DNA of 64,000 nucleotides from Oncomelania hupensis (Eukaryota; Mollusca; Gastropoda; Littorinimorpha; Pomatiopsidae): NCBI GenBank assembly GCA_036898135.1, contig CM072512.1, positions 8,072,984 to 8,136,983 of the forward strand, read 5' to 3'. Shown piece by piece: positions 43,964 to 55,330 of this stretch (position 1 is its first letter; each line of letters starts with the position of its first letter). The notes under the pieces were generated by a model. It saw only the letters and a program-made list of their open reading frames with translations, ran no database searches and was not told where the DNA came from. The position numbers and the translations under genes were made by a program.

Positions 43964-44508
43964 TACCATTTCTACGTCATAGCAGAAACTCTGTCTCGGT
44001 TGCATGCAGCACATTCTACAACGAAGACTAGGCTTATTTCCGTCGATCCTCTGCTGTTGGCAGGTTACAATCAATTATATTTCAAGGTAATTCTTTTGTA
44101 TACTAACAGACAAGTGAAATAGTTACAGAAACTAACTAGATAACTTCAACGAACAACATGCAAATCTAATTATTATCGATCTGTTTGAACTTGTTACGAA
44201 TCACACATTATTTTCAGATCTATAACCTATTCAGCAACGCATATTATAAGTTCCACTTAAATCCCATAATTTAGAATTTGTTTGGAATAAGATTAACACA
44301 TGCAATAATAATAAATTGATCTATATTTGCTTCATGCTTCACGCATCAATGTCTTTCTTGCAATATTCAGTTTCTGCATATAATTTACAATGGAAGAATG
44401 TCATCTACACATGAGGTTAATCAGTTTTGGTTGGTTGGTTGGTTGTTTTATTTACCTCTTTTCCACCAAAGATGATAAGGCAAATCAAATTAATAAGTTT
44501 TTCTAATA
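43964..44508. other. Intergenic sequence, nothing recognised
   Basis: AT-rich with a short GGTT run near 44427-44445. No supported gene. Confidence 0.4.
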
Positions 44509-44812
44509 CAGTAACACCTCCGTTTTACGACCTTTAAATTGCCATTAAAACGAGGTCTTAAATTGGAGGGGCTCTTAAAAAGGAGGTAGGACATTTTCGA
44601 AAAAGACATTTAGAAAATTAATTAAGTGAAATAAATACATGTACAAAAAGTACACACACCATTAAGTATATGGAACATCTACCATCTTGCAGAAATATAG
44701 ATTAAACTCTGTCTCACAACCAATACAGTCAATATCTTCCTCTTCCTCATTATTTACAAAATAAAAAATCAATGTTGGGATGATAGTTGTTTAAAAGTGT
44801 ATGTAAGTGCTG

Positions 44813-45936
44813 AGTATGGGGCGCCATGTGTCCATTTATTCTATGTGACCATTCTATAAATAGAATAAATTCTATGCACATAGAAAGCATTCTATACACA
44901 CAAAAAGCATTCATTAGTTGAAATTCCATTTATAAAAAAAGAAACCAATATTGTAAGTCATAGAATAAAATTCTTTGTATAGAATAACATTCTATAATAT
45001 AGTGTAAAATTCTATGTCCATAATACAATTCTATGTATAGAATAACATTTTATAATAGAGAATAATATTCTATGTATGTAATACAATTCTATATTATAGA
45101 ATGCACTTGTATGCATAGAATTATATTCTATAACATAGAATGAATTCTATTACAAAGAATGAATTCTATAACATAGAATGAATTCTTTAAAATAAAATAA
45201 ATTGCATGACATAGAATTATTTCTATACGCATAGAATTCATTCTATAACATAGAATGAATTCTTTAACATAAAATAAATTATATGACATAAAATGAATTC
45301 TATGTGCATAGAATAAATTGTATAACATATAATGAATTCTATAATAAAGAATGAATTATATATGCATAGAATGAATTTTATAGCATAGAATGAATTCTAT
45401 GACATAGAATTCATTCTATGACATAGAATGAATTCTATAGGCATAGAATGAATAGTATAACATAGAATGAATAAGATGACATAGAATGAATTCTATGACA
45501 TAGAATGAATTCTATGACATAGAATGAATTCTATAACATAGAATGAATTCTATGACATAGAATTTATTCTATAGCATAGAATGAATTCTATGTTACAGAA
45601 TGAATTCTATGTCATAGAATTCATTCTATGCTATATAATTCATTCTATGTTATAGAATTCATTCTATGCTATAGAATAAATTCTGTCTCATATTATTCAT
45701 TCTATGTCATAGAATTCATTCTATATTATAGAATTCATTCTATGTCATAGAAATCATTCTATGTCATCTTATTCATTCTATGTTATACTATTCATTCTAT
45801 GCTATAGAATTCATTCTATGTCATAGAATTCATTCTATGTCATAGAATTCATTCTATGTTATAGAATGAAATCAATATAAAAACTTTTTTTTAAATAGTA
45901 AAAACTGGGGCACTGTCAAGGTATAGAGAACATTTT
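44813..45936 (+). repeat. Left arm of the foldback
   Basis: The outer 300 bases are diverged ATAGAAT words. From about 45125 the 19-bp units are regular. Orientation switches around 45600-45620 (AATGAATTCTATGTCATAGA then ATTCATTCT), so the arm alone can fold back. Confidence 0.92.
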
Positions 45937-46773
45937 GGGATATTGTGATGTTTTGAACATAGCACACTCGTGCAATAATGATTACAGAGCGATTTGTCAC
46001 TGACATTCAGTTTAGAGTTGACGACATGCAGTGCTTCATCATTTGCGCTCGAAGTGGAAATCGATGAAAGGAAATGTTCTTTTTTTTGCAGAAAGGTTTT
46101 ACGTCGGAGTTAGAGCATCCAAACGCAGCTGTGTACTTCACCATTTTCAAACTCGATCACGCTGTGTTATTCCCGCAGCACGTGGCCGCCACGTCTTTGT
46201 GCATAGCGCCCTGGGGGGCCGCTTGGGGTGAAATAGATTTTTTGCAATATTCAGCTTTATGAACCTTTCATTTATTATGTCTCAGAGTTGTATAGCAAGA
46301 TTCGACCTTTAAATATATTAATTATTGCTTTTTATGAGTGTACAGTACGGTTATTTCTTCGGTATTGAGCGAAAAGAACTGATTATTTAATTAGATTTTG
46401 TCACTATAAACCCTTACAGAACCTCAGCACATTGTACTGAAAAAAGCAAGCACGCAGGGGCGGAGGGGGGGGGGGGGGGAGGGTGTGACGTCAATTATTT
46501 TTATTGCTAAGCGATCTATTCACACTAATTATACCGTCGAAGTCGTCCGCATCAAGAAACCTAAATGCTTGTTCATGAAATTATGATGTCTGATAAAGCC
46601 GCAGAGCGCTTGGTACGTCAGCCATTTCTTCAGTTCTCGCGCGCGTGCAAGTTGTTGTTGTTTGTAGATTATAGTCACACGACACTTTCGCATATAGGTG
46701 ACTACTGGACCGATTTATACTGACACCAGCGGGCCAGTTGTTGGTAAAGGGGAAAATAATATGATCACACGTT

Positions 46774-46848
46774 GACCAATCCGGGATTCGAACCAGCGAC
46801 CTTTCGGTTACTAGCAAGACGCTCTTACCAACTGAGCTACCCGGCCCC
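46774..46848 (-). mobile_element. tRNA-Thr-like SINE head inside the foldback
   Basis: Minus strand: GGGTAGCTCAGTTGGTAAGA (A box), CTAGTAA resembling a Thr anticodon loop (AGT), and GGTTCGAATCC (B box). The acceptor, anticodon and T stems pair poorly, so this is a SINE head or tRNA pseudogene and not a working tRNA. Sequence to the left (about 46580-46773) would be its body. Confidence 0.75.
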
Positions 46849-46899
46849 ACGCGCGTGCAAGGCTCCACGTGTCCCTTTATACGTCACAGCCTCGCTTCA

Positions 46900-47230
46900 C
46901 ATAGAATGACCTAGTTGCGCATAGAATGAGCATTCTATGTTATAGAATGAACATTCTATGTTATAGAAATGATTCTATGTTATAGAAATGATTCTATGTT
47001 ATAGAATGAACATTCTAAGTTATACAATGGATTCTATGTTATACAATGGATTCTATGTTATAGAATGAACATTCTATGTTATAGAATGACCATTCTATGT
47101 TATAGAATGACCATTCTATGTTATAGAATGAACATTCTATGTTATAGAATGGATCCTATGTTATAGAATGAACATTCTATGTTATAGAATGAACATTCTA
47201 TAACATAGAATGCATTCTATGTGCACCAAA
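46900..47230. repeat. Third ATAGAAT array
   Basis: About 15 units of ATTCTATGTTATAGAATGAA-type sequence with a period near 21 bases. It differs from the arm units by GTTATAG in place of GACATAG and by GAAC spacers. It lies between the arms. Confidence 0.9.
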
Positions 47231-47429
47231 TGTTAAAAAACAATTCTATGAAAATAGAATGTATTCAGTGTTGCGAATAAAATCCATTTTATGTTAAAAA
47301 AATGAATTTTATGTCATACAATTCTTGCTGTGTTATACAATTAATTTTATATACATATAATTCATTTCATTCACATAAAATTAAAAAACACAACTAATAA
47401 ATTGTAACAAAATTTAGAATTTAAAAAAG

Positions 47430-47640
47430 ATATTGTATGACACATCACCACATCGCATCATCACCACAGCGATCACATCACATCACTGCATCACATTGCT
47501 TCATCACCATCATCGTGAAAACGCACCACCACATAAAATCACATCATATCAACAAATCATCACATCACATCAGCCGACATCACAGCAGCAGCACATCTTC
47601 ACATTGCAGCAGACAGCACATATCATGGCATCAGTGAATC
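47430..47640. repeat. CATCA-rich low-complexity tract
   Basis: Irregular ATCAC/CATCA units that give His/Thr-rich artificial frames. Confidence 0.85.
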
Positions 47641-47928
47641 ACATCACATAATCTAATCACCCCACCCCTCCCACCCATCACATTTGTGGTGCAGTGTGGT
47701 GTGATTTAGAGTGATGTAGTGTGGTGATGTGATGTGGTAATGTGTATGTATGTATCTGCAATACAGTACGTTCTATTATGCCTTAAAAGCAGTGAATCAG
47801 ACCACATCGTCACATAACCTAATCACTCCACCACACCTACCCATCACATTTGTGGTGCAGTGTGATGTAGAGTGATGTGGTGTGGTGATGGGATGTGGCA
47901 ATGTGTATATCTCTCTGCAATACAGTCC
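47625..47928. repeat. Tandem duplication of about 165 bp
   Basis: AGTGAATCA, TAATCACNCC and CCATCACATTTGTGGTGCAG recur with a shift of about 165 bases, ending each time in CTGCAATACAGT. The right copy directly precedes the right foldback arm. Confidence 0.8.
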
Positions 47929-47937
47929 CATGCAATA

Positions 47938-49159
47938 AAAAATGTTCTCTATACCTTGACAGTGCCCCAGTTTTTACTATTTTAAAAAAAAGTGTATATA
48001 TTGATTTCATTCTATAACATAGAATGAAGTCTATGACATAGAATGAATTCTATGACATAGAATGAATTCTATGACATAGAATGAATTCTATGACATAGAA
48101 TGAATTCTATGACATAGAATGAATTCTATAGCATAGAATGAATAGTATAACATAGAATGAATAAGATGACATAGAATGAATTCTATGACATAGAATGAAT
48201 TCTATAACATAGAATGAATTCTATAGCAAAGAATGAATTCTATGACATAGAATTTATTCTATAGCATAGAATGAATTCTATAGCATAGAATGAATTCTAT
48301 AGCATAGAATGAATTCTATGACATAGGATTCATTCTGTAACATAGAATTCATTCTATGCTATAGAATAAATTCTATGTCATAGAATTCATTCTATGCTAT
48401 AGAATTCATTCTATGTTATAGAATTCATTCTATGCTTTAGAATAAATTCTATGTCATAGAATTCATTCTATGCTATAGAATTCATTCTATGTTATAGAAT
48501 TCATTCTATGTCATAGAATTCATTCTATGTCATCTTATTCATTCTATGTTATACTATTCATTTTATGCCTATAGAATTCATTCTATGCTATAAAATTCAT
48601 TCTATGTCATAGAATTCATTCTATGCTATAAAATTCATTCTATGGATATAGAATTCATTCTTTATTATAGAATTCATTCTATGTTATACAATTTATTCTA
48701 TGCACATAGAATTCATTTTATGTCATATAATTTTTTTTTTATGTTAAAGAATTCATTCTATGTTATAGAATGAATTGTATGCACATAGAATAAATTCTAT
48801 GTTATAGAATTCATTCTTTGTAATAGAATTCATTCTATGTTATAGAATACAATTCTATGCATACAAGTGCATTCTATAATATAGAATTGTATTACATACA
48901 TAGAATCTTATTCTCTATTATAAAATGTTATTCTATACATAGAATTGTATTATGGACATAGAATTTTACACTATATTATAGAATGTTATTATATACAAAG
49001 AATTTTATTCTATGACTTACAATATTGGTTTCTTTTTTATAAATGGAATTTCAACTAATGAATGCTTTTTGTGTGCATAGAATGCTTTCTATGTGCATAG
49101 AATTTATTCTATGTATAGAATAGTCACATAGAATAAATGGACACATGGCGCCCCATACT
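47938..49159 (-). repeat. Right arm of the foldback
   Basis: Inverted copy of 44813-45936. It is about 100 bp longer because of extra 19-bp units, as expected for unequal change in a tandem array. The inner end (AATGTTCTCTATACCTTGAC) and the outer end match the left arm closely. Confidence 0.92.
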
Positions 49160-49714
49160 GAGGGCATGTTTGGAGTTATAACTATTTATAAGATAACCCC
49201 ATTAATATTGTTGTAATTATTTTTATTCAATCATTGAATAGTTTGTTGTTTTTTTAAAAAGAAAGCGATTATTTCTGTTTGTTTGCATGAACCCCCCACC
49301 CCACCCCACCCGTGCATGTTTTTTTTTTAATCAGTTTATAGTCCCCTCTCTTCCCGATAAAGGATTTTCAGAGAGGAGATGCATGTTCTCTTAGTATGTC
49401 ACTTTGAACAGCAGACATGGTGTCGGCAAGATCTGAGAGTATTTCAAGCTGCTTTAATGCATCGTCTGCTGTTAAAAGTAACTTGTAAACGAAACTGTTT
49501 TCTTCAAGCGCACAAATACAGTATTGCTTTGGAATCTGATTTTTTCAGATGCTAGGTCGTAAAATTTAATTATTTGAAGGTCGCAAGTCACGTTTTAGAG
49601 GTAGTCGTTTAAGAGAGGTCATTTATATAGTACAAAGCATCGGTGAATTTTTTTCCGGTCGTATGTTGGAGGAAGTCGTTTAAGAGAAGGTCTCAAAATG
49701 GAGGTTTTACTGTA

Positions 49715-50555
49715 TCACTGTCATCACATAGTTTATTCAGGAGATAGATAGCGCATCAATTTATCTTACAAGTCTTAAAAAGTTACTTCACAGTAAGCCT
49801 TTAGCTTACAGTACGTCTTGTGAAGAAAAAAACCTACACATTCTTAGTTGTTGTTCTTTTTTAAGTTGCATCATAAAGAAGGAGTCCAAAAATTGTGCAA
49901 CAGTCTCTCTGTCATGTCTGTGTGCGTGCGTGTGTGAGTGAGTGAATGGGTGAGTGAGAGAGAGACGCAAGATGTTTTATTGAATAAACATTACATTGTT
50001 CATTTTAAGGCCAACGGCCACATTAAACATGAAATGCCTCATAAATGTACAAACACAAAAGTACGCGTCCCAAAAATCGGTCCATGATTTAAATGCGATT
50101 AAGACAAACCAGTTAAAAAACCATTTCTGACATTAAGTTCACACAAAATGTATACGACACACACACAAATGCCCTTTTAGTTTTTATGCCACATCAATCG
50201 ATCCTCAGTTTCTCCCAAACGCATGTTTTAATTCTCGCTGTTATTGAACGTCCTAGCATCATTTTTCTCTCAAATCTACTTATTCTCTCCCCTAGTCTTA
50301 AATGCAACTATCTTCATTGCATCATTTTCTTACAAACATCTGCATCCTTACCCACAACTATCTGTCCATTTGCATCGTGTTCTCATACACACTGCTTTCT
50401 GACATCAATCTGTCCATCCGCAAACATTTTATTAAACATCTGCATTCTAACACACATCTGTCAGTCTAGTATCATTATCTCTCAAACACCTGGTCTGGCA
50501 TAACGTCTTGCTATATTACAACCATTTTTTCAAGTAAACACATGCATTCATTTTA
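49715..50555. other. Intergenic sequence, nothing recognised
   Basis: Contains a short GT/GA run near 49920-49965. The open frame at 50186-50503 lacks any recognised domain. Confidence 0.4.
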
Positions 50556-50557
50556 AC

Positions 50558-50781
<224 letters not shown>

Positions 50782-50914
50782 AATCCTGTATCATTTTCTC
50801 TCGGGCCCCAGAATTCTTACACAACACAAACAACTGTCTATTTTGCATTAGTTTCTTTCAAGACATCCGGGTGTTTTTTTTTAATGTAAAAAAAAACAAC
50901 AAACAAACGCAAAC

Positions 50915-51590
50915 ATGCCATCAACATGGATATCAAAGTCCAAGGCCAATCCCACAACACAGTGCATAGCTTTAAATATTTAGGAGCCATTGTATCAGAC
51001 AGTGAGTCCCGACAGGAAGTCCTCTCCAGGATCGCACAAACAACTGCTGCACTGACAAGGTTGAAACCCATTTGGAAAGACAAGACCACCAGTCTACATT
51101 CCAAAGTAAGACTGCTGCGCTCCCTTGTCATCTCCATCTTCCTGTATGCTTGCGAAGCATGGGTCATCTCAGAAGATCTACAACGAAGAATACAAAGCAT
51201 GGAGATGACGTGCTACAGAAGACTTCTGGGCATTTCCTATACCCAGCACATCACCAACGACGAAATCCGACAGACCACACAAGCCATTGGACAACACGAT
51301 GACCTGCTCACAGTGGTGAAGAAACGGAAACTCCGATGGTATGGCCACGTCACCAGATCATCAGGCTTTGCAAAGACCATTCTGCAAGGCACAATGCAAG
51401 GAGGTAGAAGTAGAGGGAGACCGAAAAAGAGGTGGGAGGACAACATTCGAGAATGGACTGGTTTGACACTGAGCGAAGCCATCAGGGCTGCTGAGGACAG
51501 AGAAAGATGGAGTATGCTGGTTAAACGATCATCTGTGGTGCCCCTACGACCTCCGAGTTATGGGAAGGATAGGATAGGATGGTGTAGGCT
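50915..51590 (+). mobile_element. RTE-like LINE, 3' end
   Basis: 5'-truncated copy with an open frame from 50926 ([75 protein letters not shown]). This is the C-terminal zone after the reverse transcriptase palm. The element ends in GGATAGGATAGGAT at 51567-51580, a short repeated tail. The copy at 58090-58610 (minus) and the fragments at 37784-39082 are from the same or a close family. I cannot settle the clade from this part alone. Confidence 0.88.
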
Positions 51591-51772
51591 ACTTCTGTTT
51601 TTCACTGTGTTGATTCTGGATTCTATTCATGACAGACATGGTAATTTGAATATTTATATTTTATGATTTGCTTGTTGAAAACATAATATTGAAACTAATT
51701 TGTAAATAAATAAAAAAATTTTTTTTATAAATTAATTAATGTAATTGTCTGTTAGGCCGGAAATGGGATTGC

Positions 51773-51773
<1 letters not shown>

Positions 51774-51856
<83 letters not shown>
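51774..51856. repeat. GA dinucleotide microsatellite
   Basis: Nearly pure GA tract with one T interruption. Confidence 0.98.
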
Positions 51857-51859
<3 letters not shown>

Positions 51860-52394
51860 AATCATATTATAATCCAGTTATTTATTATTTTATTACTTTA
51901 GGACATATAGTCTCCTAGAATTCCGTTTTAATTATTATTCTATTACTTGAGTGAGACAGAAAAGAATCATAAAATTTGCAAAAACATAAAATTAGCAAAA
52001 CGTATATTGGTGTTGTGTTCGAACTGTTGTGTATTGTAGTACTACGTCTTCAGTGTTTCAAGTTTATCTCCCTGTCTCAACTTATGTAATTGTATAAGAA
52101 AGGGCTTTTGATGAATGCGTGTATACGTGAAATTAGAACGTTAAAAACTGTGTACAAACTAATATCAAGTTTGTAGGAATCTTCAGAAAATAAAGCTAAT
52201 TAATATATAACACGCTCAGGACGTTTATGACATCCAGCAGCTATACTTGGGTCATGATGACCCATGTAGATGACTTGTATGATCTGATGTTGCACACATT
52301 AGCTGCAAAGTTCGGTAAACGTTTTTTTTTTTTTTTTGGTTTGTTTTTTTAACTGTCCTTGATCAAGACTAGGAATGAGTCATAGTTTTGGTCG
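51857..52394 (+). other. Upstream region of the cysteine-knot gene
   Basis: AT-rich, with a T run at 52324-52340 and no repeat recognised. It is the likely promoter-proximal sequence of the downstream gene; no individual factor sites can be claimed. Confidence 0.4.
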
Positions 52395-52401
52395 CTATAT
52401 A
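52395..52401 (+). promoter_or_regulatory. Candidate TATA box
   Basis: CTATATAATTG lies about 130 bases before the ATG at 52527. That would place transcription start near 52425-52430 and give a 5' untranslated region of roughly 100 bases. Confidence 0.5.
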
Positions 52402-52526
52402 ATTGTTTGATTCAGCATCGCGACTTCAGTAGCTGGTACTATCGTCATTTGAACTGACCGAGCCACTGCAATACAAATACCTCTTCTAAGTTCAGTGGAA
52501 GCAAAGAGTGTTGGCTATCTGGAGAG

Positions 52527-55056
52527 ATGAAGTTGACGGTGCTGTTGTTGACGGCCATTCTGATGGTGGTCGCTGCTGATGCTCAAACTGATGCTCCACC
52601 TGAGGTAACACCGGACTTTTCAAATGAGTGTTTATGTTTGCTTTTTTTAGTTTATTTTATCATTCTTATATAGCGCGTTTCCAGCTCAACAGATGGTCAA
52701 GGCGCTGGCCGATACAGGTTCTAAGGTTGCTTTATTAATGTCTTGTTCACCAAAGATAATAAAACAAAAAAAGGGGGGCGGGAGGAGGGAAGACAGTTAA
52801 ACAAATCTAGCTACTGGTGTATCAATTAAGATTTTTGCCACGACGGTGCATAAATCTAAATCAAAGTCTGTCAGACTTGTTTTCCTGTCTAAGACTGGAA
52901 TAAACAAGGGGGTAATAACATTGCAATCAAAAAGAATATGTTTAAGTGAGAAGGGCTGGTTACACACACATTCAATATTTTTTTTTACAATATTTGGTCC
53001 GCACAGCATCTAGTAGTATTCTATATGACATAGAATAAATTACTCTTGAAGTTTTGTAAATCACTGCGGTATTGAACATTGCCTTAGTATTAAAGGATTG
53101 TGTCATATTCCTTTCAATTTGGTTTTGCAATTCCTTGGATGATGGAAATATATCAAGGTATTTTGCATTAACATTTAGGGCTCATTGCTTAGCTTTTCTG
53201 TCAACTATGTCATTATACACCAATCCACAGTGTGAAGGTACCCAGCAAAAGCTTATTTCTGTACCATTGACTCTGAGGCTATGTATAGCATGCTTGATCT
53301 CAATGATTAACTCTTTCCGTTCCTTGTGAACTTGAGATTGCAATGCCTGAAGTACAGACATAGAATCTACACAAAATACAAGCCTTAAAAAAATTATTTG
53401 TAAACTAATAATTTTACTAAGAGCCATTAAAATAGCAACTAATTCTGCAGCAAAAATTGATCTTCCATTTCCTAGATGAAAAGATTCTTCTATATGCAAA
53501 TCCGGTATAATATAAGCAGCACCGGTGCTTCCTGAATCTAAAACAGATCCATCTGTGTAAATTTTTTAATGCTCTGAGTAATTTACACTTAAATGCATCC
53601 TAGCTTCAGATGCCACAATGTTTTCATTTTGTTTTTTGTTTTCATTGCAGTAATTTATGTCAAAGTGAGCAATTTCGATTTGCCATGGTGGTAAAGGCGA
53701 AAAAAGATCTTGTTCAACAGTTTGAAGTACATTTACATTACAAGAACCAACAAAAAGGTCTTTAGTATAAGTTGCAAGGGTCTCATAGGCTTTTACTTTC
53801 TGTCCTTGCTTTGGAAATGTTACATCTGACCGCAGAAATAACTCTTCAGTAGTACTGTTATGAACAAAGCTTGCTCTTACCATATACTTTGCACAAGACA
53901 TTTTTCTGTACTCATCAAGGGGCATAATACCCGCAAAAGTATAGGCTTTAGAAGTTTTAGTATGAATAGGAACACCTAATGCTAACGTTATTGCTTTACT
54001 ATCGAAGCTGGTTAATTTTCTAAGGTATGTTTTAGGGGCAGAAAAATACACTTCTTGACCATAAATAAGTTTTGATCGGACTAACGAGCTAGCAAGATGA
54101 AGAAGATTATTAACATCATGACCCCAAGCTTTCTTGCAAACTACTTTTAGGAGATTGTAACTTTTGGTTGCTTTTCACTTCAGATACATACTTTAACTCC
54201 TCATTTTCTATAAATAACTTAGGCAATTGCTTAGGTTCATAGCAATTACTAAACAAAATTAAGTTAGCTTTTATCTTTTGATAATTCGAGACCATTTTGA
54301 TTCATAAAAATAACTATGGCATTTATTTCAGTTTGATACACATGCGCTATAGGTTTGATTTCAAATAGTGTAGTTTTCTTTTTTAAATTAACATTCATCC
54401 AAATAGCAATATCATCAGCATATTGCGCTAAAGAAACTCTGTTACTTAACACTGAAGGGAAATCATATATTAGAATATTAAACAAGAGAGGGGAGATAAT
54501 CGAACCTTGCGGAATACCCATGTTTGTGTTTAGACAAGAGGAATACGTATGACCTACAGGATCTAACGGAAACAGCCAGAGGCGCCCACTTGCGTACACC
54601 GTGGTGACGTTCCACACAGCTAAGCACACAATTGGTGAGCGGGAAGGGGAGGGGGAAGCGGGAAGATGTGGGGAGGGGGGTTGGAGGGTAGAGCGAGAAA
54701 TTGAGGGGATGGGGAAGAGGGGTGAGAGGAGAAGGGCCCTTGCAGTGCTGTCTGGCTGTTTTGGAGTAGCTGCTACTTTTAAAGTCCGTGCGAGGAAATG
54801 TGTGTGTCCACAGACCTTGGTTCATACTCTCATCCACAGACCTTGGTTCATACTCTCATCCACAGACCTTGGTTCATACTCTCATCCGTAGGAGTAAAGA
54901 ACAGTGGAATTGCTTTTGTTTCAGTGTTTGCCGGCGGGCGAGTCTTGCGCCGACCAAGGAAGCCGTAGGTGTTGTCCGCCCAACAAGTGCTTTATCGAAA
55001 TGGATATGGAGACGATGAGGATGGGGGACTCCTCCTTTTGTGGTCGTGAACAGTAA
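52527..55056 (+). CDS. Secreted cysteine-knot (knottin) peptide gene, two exons
   Basis: Exon 1 (52527-52604) has 26 codons, MKLTV start, hydrophobic core LLLTAILMVVAA, and a likely signal cleavage after residue 19. It ends at a GTAACA donor in phase 0. Exon 2 (54925-55056) follows a pyrimidine-rich acceptor ending TTTCAG and encodes 43 residues plus TAA. Cysteines fall at precursor positions 27, 34, 42, 43, 48 and 65: C-x6-C-x7-CC-x4-C-x16-C. This is the framework of inhibitor cystine-knot peptides, including several conotoxin superfamilies and also non-venom knottins. There is no long propeptide and no dibasic site before the first Cys, unlike typical conotoxin precursors; the last loop is long. 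Product: a secreted peptide of about 50 residues with three expected disulfides; target unknown. The 2,320-bp intron is almost all transposon. Frame, phase and signals agree, but expression is unproven. Confidence 0.82.
52725..54554 (-). mobile_element. I-type LINE, 5'-truncated, inserted in the intronic SINE
   Basis: Target duplication TACAGGTTCTAA (52713-52724) and TACAGGATCTAA (54555-54566), one mismatch. Minus-strand pieces: the end of a reverse transcriptase (54264-54629, MGIPQGSIISPLLFNILI and AQYADDIAIWM); a thumb region (53566-54051); RNase H (53182-53499, AELVAILMALS, CVDSMSVLQAL, CWVPSHCG); and a Cys-containing C-terminus (52797-53009, CNQPFSLKHILFDC). Frames are broken. It belongs to the RNase H-bearing I group but is clearly diverged from the 32-37-kb element. 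Confidence 0.9.
54811..54888. repeat. 26-bp tandem triplication
   Basis: CAGACCTTGGTTCATACTCT starts at 54811, 54837 and 54863. It is an expansion of the 5' end of the intronic SINE A, ending 36 bases before exon 2. Confidence 0.93.
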
Positions 55057-55098
55057 CCCTTGGTACATAATCACCATTATGTACCTCTGTTGAAGACA

Positions 55099-55104
55099 AA
55101 TAAA
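55099..55104 (+). terminator. Poly(A) signal of the cysteine-knot gene
   Basis: AATAAA 43 bases after the stop codon, giving a short 3' untranslated region. A GTGTTAGTGTG-type downstream element follows near 55127. Confidence 0.65.
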
Positions 55105-55205
55105 ATGACCAACAGCACAATAGCAGTGTTAGTGTGATGTGCCAATGTTTTTTTTTTTTTCATGGATTGATATATCTGTCAACACAAACACATTAACTAC
55201 TAGTA

Positions 55206-55291
55206 AAATCTTCACACACACACACACACACATGTCTACATGCCCCCACACACACACACCCACCCACACACACCCACACACACACACACCG
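55206..55291. repeat. CA microsatellite
   Basis: CA-rich run with CCCA interruptions. Confidence 0.95.
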
Positions 55292-55330
55292 TCATTAATT
55301 CTTCTTACAATGAACTGCTGATGACATATA

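Larger units (their letters stand above)
44813..49159. mobile_element. Giant foldback element of palindromic ATAGAAT repeats
   Basis: Starts AGTATGGGGCGCCATGTGTC and ends with its exact reverse complement. The arms 44813-45936 and 47938-49159 are reverse complements over more than 1.1 kb with small differences. Each arm holds tens of 19-bp units containing ATTCTATGACATAGAAT, itself a perfect palindrome, and each arm flips orientation in its own middle. The 2-kb centre contains a tRNA-like SINE, a third array of the same repeat type (46900-47230), CATCA-rich sequence and a tandem duplication. No transposase was found, nor a clean target duplication. Confidence 0.92.
44509..49712. mobile_element. 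Pogo-like terminal-repeat element hosting the palindromic foldback
   Basis: Left end CAGTAACACCTCCGTTTTAC (44509) and right end, read inverted, CAGTAAAACCTCCATTTTGA (ending 49712) are imperfect terminal inverted repeats. They are flanked by TA on both sides (44507-44508 and 49713-49714). CAGTxxxACCTC ends with a TA duplication fit pogo/Tigger-like DNA transposons. Excluding the nested foldback, about 850 bp remain (44509-44812 and 49160-49712), with no transposase frame, so it is non-autonomous. Confidence 0.65.
52648..54890 (-). mobile_element. SINE family A copy split by a LINE, within the intron
   Basis: The left part, 52648-52724, has TTATATAGCGCGTTTCCAGC and GGCGCTGGCCGATACAGG. The right part, 54555-54890, resumes with ACAGGATCTAAC and AGAGGCGCCCACTTGCG and runs to TACTCTCATCCG. 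Between them lies a LINE with a 12-bp duplication of SINE sequence. The SINE is therefore older than the LINE and fills most of the remaining intron. Confidence 0.82.

Noticed and set aside
46774..46848. Functional tRNA-Thr gene
   Set aside because: A and B boxes are good, but the acceptor, anticodon and T stems do not pair well and it is followed by SINE-like sequence.
44813..49159. CRISPR-like array
   Set aside because: Short regular palindromic units are present but without unique spacers of constant length, in a eukaryotic setting with inverted arms; it is a foldback/satellite structure.
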